A DNA stretch of 64,000 nt. It comes from Sabellastarte sp. h YS-2021. Its lineage: Eukaryota > Annelida > Polychaeta > Sabellida > Sabellidae. Within the stretch, counting starts at the first letter, position 1; each line of letters starts with the position of its first letter. Shown piece by piece: positions 36,271-46,350 of this stretch. The translations under genes and the position numbers were made by a program. The stretch lies in the NCBI GenBank assembly GCA_964017235.1, contig OZ024934.1, positions 87,448,706 through 87,512,705 on the forward strand, read 5' to 3'. The notes under the pieces are model-generated. The model made no database searches. It was not told the DNA's origin and saw nothing but the letters and a program-made list of their open reading frames with translations.

Positions 36271-37659
36271 CAAAATGATGTCTCCCTACATATAATGCAC
36301 AGTCAAGCGTGAGCGATAATACAAGATTTTACACAGTCTCGTAAACGATGAATTGTAGTGCTTTGTCAAACGTACCATTCACAGAGATGCCTAACTTCTT
36401 TCATCTTTATCACCATTGTTACAATAGGGGAGGGATGAATTCAATTACACAACCCCGCTACACAACTTCTTTGATAATGTGCCAATCAATGAAAGTGTGT
36501 TCGATTGCGTTTCGCAAATTTATAATCTCCCGGAGTAGGTTCAAAGACTGACAACGTTTAGAAAAGAAAAGACTTCAACAATGCATTACCAATCAAACAC
36601 GCATGTCACTGAAGGCGTGTTCGCTTGGGGTTTTACAATAAATAATCTCCCTGATTTTTTCACTTGGCAAAATGCGGGACGATGTTAATCTAAAATTAAA
36701 ATGTTAACAATGCAAGTACCAACCGAACACAACCAACTCAAGTCCGCGTAATATTTTAAATAAAAATAATAATAATATTCCTTTGGGCATCCTTAACATG
36801 TGTACCAAGTTTGAAAAAAAAAATACTAATCCGTTTTTGAGTTATCGTGTACACAAGGAAATTTCTACGGCGGCGCGACGGACCTGAATCCAATATATCC
36901 CCGACTTTCGTCTGGGGATATAATAAGGGACATATTCAAGGGAGACCATAATGCGGCGGCAGCGAGGAAACTGAGGCGAAAACAAATAAGCGCCCTTTCA
37001 GGGACGCTTAATTAGTAAATTAAATTTTCATTAGTTAATACCTTACCTAACAGACGATAGCTATAGCCCGGCACTAGCCGCCAGAAAAAGACGTCCCGAG
37101 TTTCACCTCCAGCAGGACCAGTACACTACTATCCAGGTGACGTCGTAGCATCTTTTTCGTCCTCCAGCATTGAAACCATTAAGCTGAAAGCGGGGAAGGC
37201 TGGGAGGGAAGGTATTAACTAATAAAAATTTAATTCACTAATTAAAATTTGCAATTTTATTGCATTAATACATCTTACCTAACAGACGATAGCTAGAATA
37301 ACTACCCAGTGGATGGAGGGCAGCTTAATTAGGATTCATTAGAACTCTATGTATAGGCAACAACTTCTGGCCTACTTATAAAGGCGCCACGGAAGGCTCC
37401 TAAGGCACGAAAATCCCCCCCCCCCTTTTCTACTCTAAGGGAAGGAAGAGAGGAAGAGTTCAGTCTTTAGAGATTCCCAGTATATTCTAGCAGAGTGGAA
37501 TAAGGTCCCATACCCTGTGCACCTGGCACCTAGGTAAAAAACCTGAACTATAGAATAGGTCATAACCAAACTAGACCTATACTAAACAAAAACCCTAACC
37601 ATCAAATACACTATATACAGAATAGGAGCAAAGGAGGTTCAGTGGTGGATCTGCTGGGC

Positions 37660-37930
37660 AGCCACCACGGGACCTACATGAAAAAGCTCCGAGTCCGCCC
37701 AAGCAACATCTTTAAGATAGAATTGGGTAAAGGTGTTGTGGGACTTTCAGTGGCATGCTGCTAGGATTTGGTCCAAAGAGATGCCACGCTGAAAAGCTTT
37801 AGAAGCCGCAAAGGCTCTAACATCATGTGCTTTAACCTGGTGCAAGGTAAGAGCCTCCTAATCTGACAACTCATAATCCAAGACAAGATCGTACCAGGAG
37901 AAATATCCTTAGAGAATCCCTTCTTGAAGG
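37660..37930 (-). pseudogene. DIRS tyrosine recombinase, C-terminal remnant
   Basis: The minus strand carries the words HDVRAFAASKAFQRGISLDQ and, further on, SHNTFTQFYLKDVAW, which match the second half of DIRS-family tyrosine recombinases (the H-x-x-R catalytic box followed by the W-x-S...TF..FY segment). The N-terminal half is missing, replaced by family E repeat. A fossil, part of the element at 37013-38778. Confidence 0.75.
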
Positions 37931-37939
37931 AGACAAAGA

Positions 37940-38573
37940 CCAAGTATCAACTTCCTACACCTTACAGTTTCCGAGATATAGCCTGGACAAGATTTTATAG
38001 GTCAAGGTCACTACTGCAAGGTCAAAGGTCAAATCAAGGTCACGCCATGACATTGCACACCTACACCCCCTAACCAATGTCCCTATCAAGTATCAACGTC
38101 CTACACCTTACGGTTTCCCAGATACAGCCCAGACAAGATTTTCAAACTATAGGTCACTACGGCAAGGTCAAAGGTCAAATCAAGGTTAGACCATGACGTT
38201 GCACACCTACACCTCCTAACCAATGTCCCTACCAAGTGTCAACTTCCTATACCTTACAGTTTCTGAGATACAGCCCGGACAAATTTTTCCCGCCGCCCGC
38301 CTGCCCATCCGGACACCATGGGTGAAAACAATACCCCGACAGCCCTTAAGGGCTGTGGGGTAAAAATTATGATAAAGAGTTGAAATTTTCACATTTTGGG
38401 TGGGGATACGTCACTGATCTACACTGTAACCTTGAACCATTTTTTCATCCTTGATAGATGAGGTATCTTCTAAAAGTAACAGTATGTCTCTGGGGCTTAT
38501 ACTTTTGGAGGAGAGGCTGTTTATGTGGACGCTGATAGCACAGAGTGATGCCATAATGTCAGCTGACTGACAG
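37940..38573 (+). repeat. Family E segment and downstream module inside a DIRS element
   Basis: Nearly three 146-bp E units (starting ACCAAGTATCAACTTCC), the E tail with CATCCGGACACCATGGGTG and the ACAGCCC/GGGCTGT palindrome (ending about 38365) are followed by the TTATGATAAAGAGTTGAAAT to CAGCTGACTGACA module. The same pair of modules stands at 41660-42510. It joins the recombinase remnant to the right terminus of the DIRS-like element. Confidence 0.75.
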
Positions 38574-38778
38574 GCCAAACGAAAAAAATGCTATGACGTC
38601 AAGTCCCTCTGGCGAATGAAGCAGGAACTAGGCCACCTGGCGAGTAGATAGTAGTGTACCGGTCCTACTGGAGGTGAAATTCGGGACATCTTTTTCTGGC
38701 GTTTGACGGGACCGGCTGGCGCCGGGCTATAGCATCATCTGTTAGGTAAGATGTATTAACACAATAAAACTTTCTTTT

Positions 38779-39034
38779 AATAAATCACTAGATTTGTCAC
38801 GAATTTTGGGTTTGTTTATAACTACCACCATATTTACCGAAAGTGAGTGCTTTTGGTAGATTATAAATGTCGGAAGCACTGTTATCCTTACTGGATTGGC
38901 ATATAGTTCAGCCCAGAAAGTGTTTCATGATATATTGCCCAACAGTGCAGTAAAAAAGTCGATTATGGGTCGATCATCGGTCCGAAAAATGGACGAAAAA
39001 CCATCCTTGAAAATTGAGGCGATTCCACTCACTA
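38779..39034. mobile_element. hAT-type element fragment, right part
   Basis: Matches the right two thirds of 30026-30429: TTTGTTTATAACTACC, CCATATTTACCG, TTACTGGATTGG, GTCGATTATGGGTCGATCAT and GGCGATTCCACTCACTA. The left part is missing; the DIRS-like element ends right at the break. Confidence 0.65.
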
Positions 39035-39642
39035 GTAACTACTAGCAACTGTAGTAATATCAGTTAATAGCACCCCTTTTTTCCGTTTAGAAGTTAAAGA
39101 CCGAAAAGTATTTAAAATGTTGATATGGAAATAGCTGCTGCCAGATACAATCCAAAACCTAATCAGCTCTAGATCCTCTTTCGGTTAACATATCCTGAAA
39201 ATTTAGTGAAAATCCATGCACTAGTTAAGGTTGTGAAACATCCACAAACTTTAAGACTTAAAAATCCTAAAGTGTTGCCAACGAAACAATTTTTGCCATA
39301 TTCCCCCCAAAACCTAATCACCTCTAGATCCACTAGTGGTAAAATATCCTGAAAATTTTGTGTGAATCTGTGCAGAGGTTTAGGCTGTGGAACAACCACA
39401 AGCTTTATGTCCACCACCACCACTTGTACGGTGCAGGGGACAACTTTTAAACCAATCTATATGGGCTGGGGTTAAAAAATTGAAACTCATGTAGGATTGG
39501 CCTGTTCGATCGCTGTTTGAAACATGGTGAATACAAATGAAAACGTTAAATAAATGCCACTTTCTCAGTTTACTTTGTGCCTACACCTGGGCAGGCTGGT
39601 ATATTTTTTGCATGGTACTATAAAAATCCCTTTTTAAGATTT
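39035..39642. repeat. Diverged repeat related to family D
   Basis: Two poorly conserved units of about 150 bp share CCAAAACCTAATCA.CTCTAGATCC, ATATCCTGAAAATTT and CAC.A(C/A)(A/G)(A/C)..TTTA(A/T)G, resembling the TATCCTGAAAATTTCATC segment of family D. The rest, to 39642, holds nothing recognised. Confidence 0.4.
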
Positions 39643-39650
39643 CCAAATAC

Positions 39651-40040
39651 TAGGGCTGCGAACGAGTACTCGAGCCTCGGTGTACGAGGCGATCTTGGCT
39701 TGTACTCGAGTCCATTTTAAGTACTCGGTTACTCGCGACATATTATATTATCGCCCACGTAATGAAACGTTTGTATAAAATATGCTGCATTTCAGCATTT
39801 CCGTCACATAACATCAATTAAAGTTGTTGTTTTCGCTTGAAAACCTATAATTTACTCCATAATCTATAATATCTGCTTCAATAGAAGACGTTTTTCTTCA
39901 AAAGTTTCATTTCCGGAATCGACTATTTGTTTGCAGAAGACTTCTAATGGTGGGAACTAAATCTCGCGGTTACTCGAATTCGGGCCGGTTTTCAGAGGGT
40001 GAGTACTCGATGCCGTTTTTTTGTACCCGTCACAGCCCTA
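39651..40040. mobile_element. hAT-type non-autonomous element, CG-rich ends
   Basis: Flanked by CCAAATAC (39643-39650) and CCAGATAC (40041-40048), one mismatch. Ends TAGGGCTGCGAACGAGTACT and, from the right, TAGGGCTGTGACGGGTAC. Several GTACTCG(A/G) words lie near both ends as subterminal repeats. No transposase. Confidence 0.82.
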
Positions 40041-40048
40041 CCAGATAC

Positions 40049-40760
40049 CATGACTTTTTATGACAATTTCCATTTACCAGGTTTTCTTAATTTGTATTTC
40101 CGTACTGTCTGACACTAAAAATAACTGTTGTATTTTACAAACATTTTATGATCCAGACAAAAGCTTACTCTCCCGAGGTGGCCGGGTAATATAGGCTCCA
40201 CTGTATTGAGAACTTCAGGCCACTAAATTCAAGTTAATTGCATATTTTCTCCAATTATTGATATGAGAAAATAATAAATGAAATGACATCAACTGTAAAC
40301 TGCTGGGCATGAGACTTTTCAACAAAGAAAGATGTGGCATTTCAAGAGCTTTTTTTATTCCTTTTTTATTCTCAATCACAAGTTTTGCTACTTTTCAATA
40401 AAACTCACAAGCACCGGCTGAGAATAATGTTTTATAGAACAGGAGACTATGTTTGACACAAAATATCTGTTCTCAAACGAAAATTCTTCGAAAGTGGCAT
40501 GAGGTTCAGAAAATTAAATTCCTGACTTCATACGTGGTGTTCAATACAAATAAATCATCCAAATGCATACTTCTAGTTATGACTGCACTGAAAAAATACA
40601 TGTAAAAAGTGAATACTCAGCCATAGGTTTTTTGGCATATTTAAATGTAAAACTCAATGACTTGATCAGATGAAGAGTATTAATACACTGCCTCATACAT
40701 ATCCAGTGGAAATCTGAGAAATTTTTCAATAACCAAATATATATCCAAAGGCTTACTCAC
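40049..40760. other. Probable SHOC2 intron, no other feature
   Basis: Follows the donor site of the SHOC2 exon at 40761 (minus strand GTGAGT). At 40185-40215 a sequence whose complement starts TACAGTGGAGCC, with CACCTCGGGAG, faintly resembles a pogo-type end, but no partner was seen. Confidence 0.5.
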
Positions 40761-40881
40761 CTTTTGGTAAATGTTCTAAGTGGTTATGTGACACATCCAG
40801 TGTGTTCAGGTGGACCAGCTCTCCCAAACCCACTGGAAGCTCTTTTATTTTATTTTCTCGTAAACTAAGATTTGTTAAATT
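40761..40881 (-). CDS. SHOC2: SHOC2 exon (leucine-rich repeats)
   Basis: Read on the minus strand, this 121-bp exon follows an acceptor GTGTTTCAG and ends at a donor GTGAGT. It encodes 40 residues plus one base, including [32 protein letters not shown] and LPK. These match human SHOC2 ([33 protein letters not shown]) at most positions, with the same LRR register. SHOC2 is a cytosolic all-LRR scaffold that joins MRAS-GTP and PP1C in the phosphatase that removes the inhibitory phosphate from RAF. The next downstream exon, which should begin with the second base of the codon for the residue after LPK, was not found to the left. Family call is strong; orthology is from remembered sequence. Confidence 0.88.
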
Positions 40882-41418
40882 CTGAAACACATGGTGAGAA
40901 AACAATTTTGTACAAGTTTACTCAAAACTCCTCAATAGTCTATTTCCGTGAAAATAACATTTTGAAAAATAAAGTGAGAGACATTCAATAAACTGTAGCA
41001 ATCAGTTTCCAATCACTTGAATATACACAACACTATTTAGTTCAAACTCTAATGTATAGACCTATTTCAGACTGAATATTGATACTGTTGAAAAAGCAAC
41101 CCAGAGGCCTCGGTAGTCAACAAAGTGGGTATTTACTTGGTTGGTTCTCTGTGATAATAAGTTCAAGTTTAACACAGCAATTTGTTGAGCTGACCAAATG
41201 CCTGTTTTAATATGACCTTAGCAGTTGACAGATGTAAAACCTCACCTTTGACTTTGGCAGGCAACTGTAAGCGCTGATAACTGGTAGGAAAGTTAATTTG
41301 TTTTACAAATAAATCATAAACATCGGAAAATAAACAATATATATATACATATTTATATATGTGAAATTTTACTCCAAGACTTTTAGAAACTAAAATAACT
41401 TGAGAATATCAGACTCAC
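40882..41418 (-). other. SHOC2 intron between the two seen exons
   Basis: 537 bp, GT-AG on the minus strand (donor GTGAGTCTGA, acceptor GTGTTTCAG), phase 0. AT-rich with a TA-rich stretch at about 41339-41358. No repeats of the other families, which makes it the cleanest segment of the window. Confidence 0.8.
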
Positions 41419-41514
41419 CTTTAAATGCCTAATATGCTCATCTACAACTCGAATTCTGTTAAATCTAAGGAAGAGATGGGTCAATGACTTCAACTGATAC
41501 ACAACAGGTGGGAT
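41419..41514 (-). CDS. SHOC2: SHOC2 exon (leucine-rich repeats)
   Basis: Minus-strand exon of exactly 96 bp (32 codons, phase 0 at both ends), between acceptor TTTTCTTTCAG and donor GTGAGT. It encodes IPPVVYQLKSLTHLFLRFNR then IRVVDEHIRHLK, matching human SHOC2 [20 protein letters not shown] and ITTVEKDIKNL. Spliced to the exon at 40881-40761 it gives a continuous LRR reading frame with correct spacing. The upstream exon (which should end with an LRR such as LDLRHNKLRE) was searched for between 41530 and 64000 without success, so the upstream intron is probably over 22 kb or the exon is beyond the window. Confidence 0.88.
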
Positions 41515-41659
41515 CTGAAAGAAAACATAAACCACCATAAATTAGTGCTGAAGACGGTAAACCGGAAACCTATTTGCTATCCGAAAGACAGTGATCTAGT
41601 TACATTTTGTTTTCTTCTGACCAAACCGGTCTTGTCACCAATTTCATTATTTTAATGCA

Positions 41660-42510
41660 AGTACACAAGACAAGATTTTATACGTCAAGGTCACTACAGA
41701 AAGGTCAAATCAAGGTCATACCATGTCGTTGTACACCTACAACCTCCAACCAATGTCCCTACCAAGTATCAACTTCCTACACCTTAAGTTACAGTTTCCG
41801 AGATATAGCCTAGACAAGATTTTATAGGTCAAGGTCACAACAGCAAGGTCAAAGGTCAAATGAAGGTCACATCATGACACTGCACACCTACACCCCCTAA
41901 CCAATGTCCCTACCAAGTAAAAACTTCCTACACCTTACAATTTCTGAGATTTAACCCGGCCAAGATTTTATAGGTCAAGGTCACTGCGGCAAGGGCAAAG
42001 GCCAAATCAAGGTCACACAATGACGTTGCATATCTTCCTACATGTTATGGTTGCCGAGATATAGCCCAGACAAGATTTTCAAACTATAGGTCGCTGCGGC
42101 AAGGTCAAATCAAGGTCACACCATGACGTTGCACATCTACACCCCCTAACCAATGTCCCTACCAAGTATCAACTTCCTACAACTTACGGTTTCTGAGATA
42201 CAGCTCGGACAAACTTTTTCCCGCCGCCCACCTGCCCATCTGGACACCATGGGTGAAAACAATACCCCGACAGCCCTTAAGGGCTGTGGGGTAAAAATTG
42301 TGATAAAGAGTTGAAATTTTCACATTTTGGGTGGGGGTACGTCACTGATCTACACTGTAACCTTGAACATTTTTTCATCCTTGATAGATGAGGTATCTTT
42401 TAAAAGTAACGGTATGTCTCTGGGGCTTGTACTTTTGGAGGAGAGGTTGTTCATGTGGACGCTGATAGCACGGAGTGATGCCATAATGTCAGCTGACTGA
42501 CAAGTTGGCC
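41660..42510 (+). repeat. Family E array (four or more units) with tail and downstream module
   Basis: Diverged 146-bp E units (CAAGATTTTATA(C/G)GTCAAGG, CCAATGTCCCTACCAAGTA) are followed by the E tail CATCTGGACACCATGGGTG, the ACAGCCC/GGGCTGT palindrome near 42270-42290, and the TTGTGATAAAGAGTTGAAAT to CAGCTGACTGACA module. It lies upstream of the SHOC2 exon at 41419 in gene orientation, so likely within its intron. Confidence 0.75.
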
Positions 42511-43553
42511 GACATAAAAAAGTATGGAAACAGACCCTCTCTTGAAGTGATACTACTACATGAAAGGGAATGCTAATAACTTTGTAGCACAACCTTGTTA
42601 TATGAGGTTGTACTACTTGTTCTAGTACAACCTAATGTTATGTTGAATCTCAAATCTCTTATATCAATACTCCTTCTCAACTAGGATTTCTAGAGAACTG
42701 GGTAAAGGTCCAGGTTAGATTGCATGTTTGGCAGTTCTAGGTAACTTTTTGTTATATAGCCCAACCCAGTTAACAAAATAACTCATTGTATCTCTGCACA
42801 ATCCTGAAACTGTTGCCTTCACTCATATCACACTTCATTAATGGAGAGCTTGCATTTGCTTCAATAATTTGGATATATGTACTAATATGAAAGGACTAGT
42901 GAGGACCAGGAAAGCTATAAAATCAACCGTTTCATACTTTCAAACTATCAGACTCTGATATCCACACAGTATGACTCATTACTCCTGTCAGTCAAGCATT
43001 TATTCACCCACACATCCAAACTCATAACCACATGACTGTAAACTTCTTATTTATCACCCTGGTTACATTTTACACCTAATTCAAATTAACACATCGGTTA
43101 CAATTTTTATCAATATATTCAATGACACTTACTTTGATTACTAATACATGTACGGTCCAATAAACATCAAAACTATTCAAGACACTAAAACTAAGCTAAA
43201 AGGTGAAACACGAGGCTTCATGCATCCTTTCAACAGCTAGGGTCACACACCTACTTATTCTGACCTTCTTTTAAGCCCTATGATGACTGGTGGTGGCCAC
43301 TGGTTTCAAGTAGAAATTGTATTACGCCAATTACAGCAAGGGGTTAGACTGGGTAGCCCAGATGCACTGTCTGGCGGGTCTTGGCTGATACACTGGTCTG
43401 TTAAGAACATTCAGGTGCCAGTTTGGTGATTTTATATGGCTTTTCAATGGCTTTCATATATTTTTCAATGAGATTTCTTTAAGTAATAGTTATCTGCACA
43501 AAATAAAAGTTGCCTACAGGGCACATTTAGTAGCAGACTTTCAATTACAATAT
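42511..43553. other. No gene or repeat recognised
   Basis: AT-rich sequence, likely intronic. No LRR-coding segment or splice-site pair with SHOC2 similarity was found. Confidence 0.45.
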
Positions 43554-43561
43554 CCTGCCAG

Positions 43562-44814
43562 TAGTGCTGGGACAATGTTTGCAAAATTCGGCATTATCGC
43601 TCCATGGCTCATTGCCGAGCAATGATCGGTAAAATTTAAATACAACCGACAGTTTCTGAACTCATTTCTTTAAATTCTTTGTAGCCTTTTTGTTACATTA
43701 AAAATCTTAGATTCACCAATTAACAAGAGGGCAGAGATGCCCCAAAAGCGGGTTGTGCAGGCAGCAATAAGGTTAGCAACTGCTGTAATTAAATTTAGAA
43801 ACAAGGAAAGAAATGTTAGGTCACCCAGTTAAGGTGAATGTGTTAGGCGTGCTAAGAAATGTAAAACTTGTTATCTAGGTTACATAATTGTATCTATGCT
43901 ATAAACGGACAAACGAAAGGACAATTTCAAAAGCAACTTAGCTATGATGGTGATCTATGTCCCTGTCAAATATGAATTCGACTGGACAAACCATTTTCGA
44001 GATAGAGTCCTGAAACGGACAAACAGACCAAAAACGGACAAACGAACAGACGGAATTACACCAATTTCGAAAGGAACCTAGCTATGATGGTGACCTATCT
44101 CCCTGTCAAGTTTGAATTCGATTGGACAAACAGTTTTTGAGTTAGACACCGGAGACGGAAATTTTGACAGATTTCGAGTTAGAGTCTGGAAACAGAAATG
44201 TTGATGGACAAACGGACAAAAAATGAACAAACAGACGGAATTACACTAATTTCGAAAGGAACCTTGCTATGATGGTGATCTATCTCCCTGTCGAGTTTGA
44301 ATTTGATTAGACAAACCGTTTTCGAGTTAGAGTCCAGAAACGGAAATTTTGACAGACAAACGGACAAAGAATAGACAAAGAACGGACGGAATTACACCAA
44401 TTTCGAAAGGATCCTAGCTATGATGGTGATCTATCTCCCTGTCAAGTTTGAATTAGATTGGATAAACCATTTTCGAGTTAGAGTCCGGAAACGAAAATGT
44501 GGACGGACAGACGGACGTCGGACAATACCTCCAGGTTTTCCCACTGTAGTCAAGGTGATAATAAAAATAAGCCATCCACATGTGAGGATACATAAAGCAC
44601 GGCAGGGAGTGAGGTTGACATTCATAAATAGCTTTTAGGTTATGTATTGGTTATATTCATTGTAATTTGTGTCCATTTTCCTTGATTATGTTTAACATTT
44701 GATTTTTATTATTTGGTTCACACTTTCGATTTTATGATCGGCAATGATCGATCTCTGTTTATATAATTCCAATTCAAGCATCGAGAGGTAAACCTTGGTG
44801 ATCTCCCAGCACTA
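43562..44814. mobile_element. hAT-type element with internal tandem repeat
   Basis: Bounded by perfect 8-bp repeats CCTGCCAG (43554-43561 and 44815-44822). Ends TAGTGCTGGGACAATGTTTG and, from the right, TAGTGCTGGGAGATCACCAA. The terminal parts share GCAATGATCG (43619 and near 44740). The 1253-bp length is explained by a central insert of about 0.85 kb holding a tandem repeat. No transposase frame. Confidence 0.85.
43915..44525 (+). repeat. Irregular tandem repeat of about 140-185 bp, four copies
   Basis: GCTATGATGGTGA recurs at 43941, 44081, 44266 and 44417. Each unit has ATTACACCAATTTCGAAAGG, CTCCCTGTCAAGTTTGAATT, TTTTCGAGTTAGAGTCCGGA and a variable run of ACGGACAAACGGAC-like words that accounts for the length differences. 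Probably its own element nested in the hAT-type element. Confidence 0.75.
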
Positions 44815-44958
44815 CCTGCCAGTATGAACCATGCCGATACTGGGATACCTAAATTAACTGTGATCTATCATATCCCCAATTGCACAGAACCACTAACAGG
44901 AAGTGAAGTTCATGTAAACAAAATATGGCAGTTCCTTCCAAAGAAACTGTTACAGAAG

Positions 44959-45446
44959 TAGGGATGGGTCGGTAGGTCCGGTATCTCGGTATCGAGAGCA
45001 TTTTACTGAAATACCGTGACGAGATTTTAAAACCGCCACTTCGCTTGTCAATATATATAATGGAAGAAAGTGTTAAAATATTAGAAACATACCCAAAATC
45101 AGAAGAAATTATAAGCTTTTATCCCCATATTTTCGTCCATTTGCAGACTTTTATACACGTTGAGCAGAACTGCCATGTATTGGTTACGACACTTTATAAC
45201 CTAAATTTCGCTTGACAACACATAAAATGGAAGGAAAACTTAAAATATTGGGAACAAACAAGAAATCTGAAGAAATTATACAGGTTTCTCTCATATTTCG
45301 GCCATTTGGGGACTTTAATTGCGATGTCGTTAAGAGGAAACGTCCATGTTTGATTGGGGTGTACTAAAACACGGAGTCCCGGAATCGGTACGGTTTTGCA
45401 TTGGCGACCTCCCGATGTACACATTTTTGATACCGACCCATCCCTA
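44959..45446. mobile_element. hAT-type non-autonomous element with perfect TSD
   Basis: Perfect 8-bp TSD TACAGAAG (44951-44958 and 45447-45454). Terminal inverted repeats TAGGGATGGGTCGGTA are identical at both ends for 16 bp. Inside, two related segments (near 45060-45150 and 45225-45310: AAAATATT.G.AACA.AC, TCTGAAGAAATTATA) form an imperfect direct repeat of about 165 bp. No coding capacity. Confidence 0.9.
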
Positions 45447-45454
45447 TACAGAAG

Positions 45455-46189
45455 TGATGTTTCTAATACTTAAATTTTCCTGCAATTATATGTGCTAATA
45501 TTTGAGATGTTCACTGATATGTGTCATCACAGTATTCAAACAAAATTGTTTCAGTACCGAGATACTGGCGTTAATGACCAAGTGTGCAATAGTTGAAAAT
45601 AATGGACTGTTTACGAGGTCCCAAAGGGACAGTCAACACTCCAATATTTTCAAATGCTGGACACTTACGAGACTATTAACCTATTTACCATAAGTTACAC
45701 TCTAATTTGTAATTTTAAAATGTTAACATCCTTACTTTTCATTCCTACATTTCTGCTGTGTACTTTGGGGGTTTTACGATCATTTTAACTGAAATAAATG
45801 TGAAAGGGTTTCTTTGGAAATGTGTAAAAAAAAGCTTCTATACATGGTCAAAATCACAGAGCGGAACAACTGCCCATTAGTGAAAAATATTGGACTCTTA
45901 ACAAAAGAAAAACTTTAAGCTGGATTTATTGGTTTCCTTTGACTCTTTTGTTCTTGTAAGTTTCAAAGTTGATAACCATATCATGTTTGGATTTTCAGTG
46001 CTTTATACAGTAATTTTCAGATTCCAATCAAACAGATCACTAAGGCCCGATTTGCAGATTTGTCTCTCCCCTATTTACAACAATTTTAAAAGGCTAATTG
46101 GTATGAATTCTTGGGAAAAGCACTTGTATAATTTGTAGTCTCGCGCTTCAATGAATCACTTTTTTTTTGTCTCCGGACTTTGATGAATT
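45455..46189. other. No gene or repeat recognised
   Basis: AT-rich, single-copy-looking sequence without coding similarity. Confidence 0.45.
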
Positions 46190-46350
46190 GTGGCACAGTG
46201 TGATGAGAGTCTGTCTGTTCACTGAAGTTAAGCGACAATGACCTATGTTAGTACTGGGATGGGTGACCGATTCGGTGTACAAGTTGTGTCTCTGGCTTTC
46301 TGGCTTGTGCTAGTAGACCAAAATCCCTTTTGGCCTTGTTATGAAAAGAA
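46190..46350 (+). mobile_element. 5S rRNA-derived SINE (SINE3 type)
   Basis: GTCTGTTCACTGAAGTTAAGC followed by TTAGTACTGGGATGGGTGAC reproduces the internal promoter half of animal 5S rRNA (GTCTGATC..GGAAGCTAAGC and TTAGTACTTGGATGGGAGAC). After the 5S part come TCTCTGGCTTTCTGG and TAGACCAAAATCCCTTTTGG, shared in form with the copy at 48799. It is too diverged and lacks the 5' part needed for a working 5S gene. Confidence 0.8.

Larger units (their letters stand above)
35421..36926 (+). mobile_element. Hairpin-ended element, family G, inserted in F
   Basis: The left end is AACTAGATTGGGCCAACTC then GGCGCCAACATATCCCC, giving a stem TTGGGCC/GGCGCCAA and the TATCCCC box. The right end is the hairpin TATCCCCGAC...GTCTGGGGATATAATAA. 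The left box is complementary to the right GGGGATATA. Inside are a 159-bp repeat (about three copies) and a pogo/Tigger-like terminal sequence at 36215. No coding sequence. Flanks join to the continuous family F sequence without an obvious target duplication. Confidence 0.7.
34883..37012 (+). mobile_element. Hairpin-ended element, family F, split by element G
   Basis: The left end is AACTAGAGGAATGCTTTTGC with stem GCTTTTG/CAAAAGC. The body contains two units of about 150 bp (ATACCTCTTAATACATTCT, AGGAGA(C/T)ATAAGGCAAAA), G-rich runs and CCCACGCCTAAGGTATATAA. It breaks at 35421, where element G starts, and resumes at 36927 with GGGACATATTCAAGGGAGAC, CGAGGAAACTGAGG and the TAAGCG...CGCTTA hairpin. 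The parallel element at 16612-17310 shows the uninterrupted sequence. Confidence 0.72.
37013..38778 (-). mobile_element. DIRS-like retrotransposon, large internal deletion
   Basis: The left terminus (37013-37180) and right terminus (38575-38778) are inverted copies: CTAACAGACGATAGCTATAG, CCGCCAGAAAAAGACGTCCC and CACCTCCAGCAGGACC have inverse partners at the right. An internal complementary region lies at about 37210-37305 and joins the complements of both ends (GGTATTAACTAATAAAAATT and TTTATTGCATTAATACATC). At about 37670-37930 the minus strand encodes the end of a tyrosine recombinase. Most of the interior is absent, and a family E segment occupies 37940-38573. The element is broken. Same subfamily as 1-1875. 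Confidence 0.82.

Noticed and set aside
37013-38778. LTR retrotransposon
   Set aside because: The ends are inverted, not direct, repeats, and a complementary internal region and a tyrosine recombinase remnant are present, so it is DIRS-type.
40185-40216. pogo-like end (complement starting TACAGTGGAGCC)
   Set aside because: No matching inverted partner or body was found; similarity is short.
46205-46290. 5S rRNA gene
   Set aside because: Only the internal promoter half resembles 5S, with many changes and a SINE tail.
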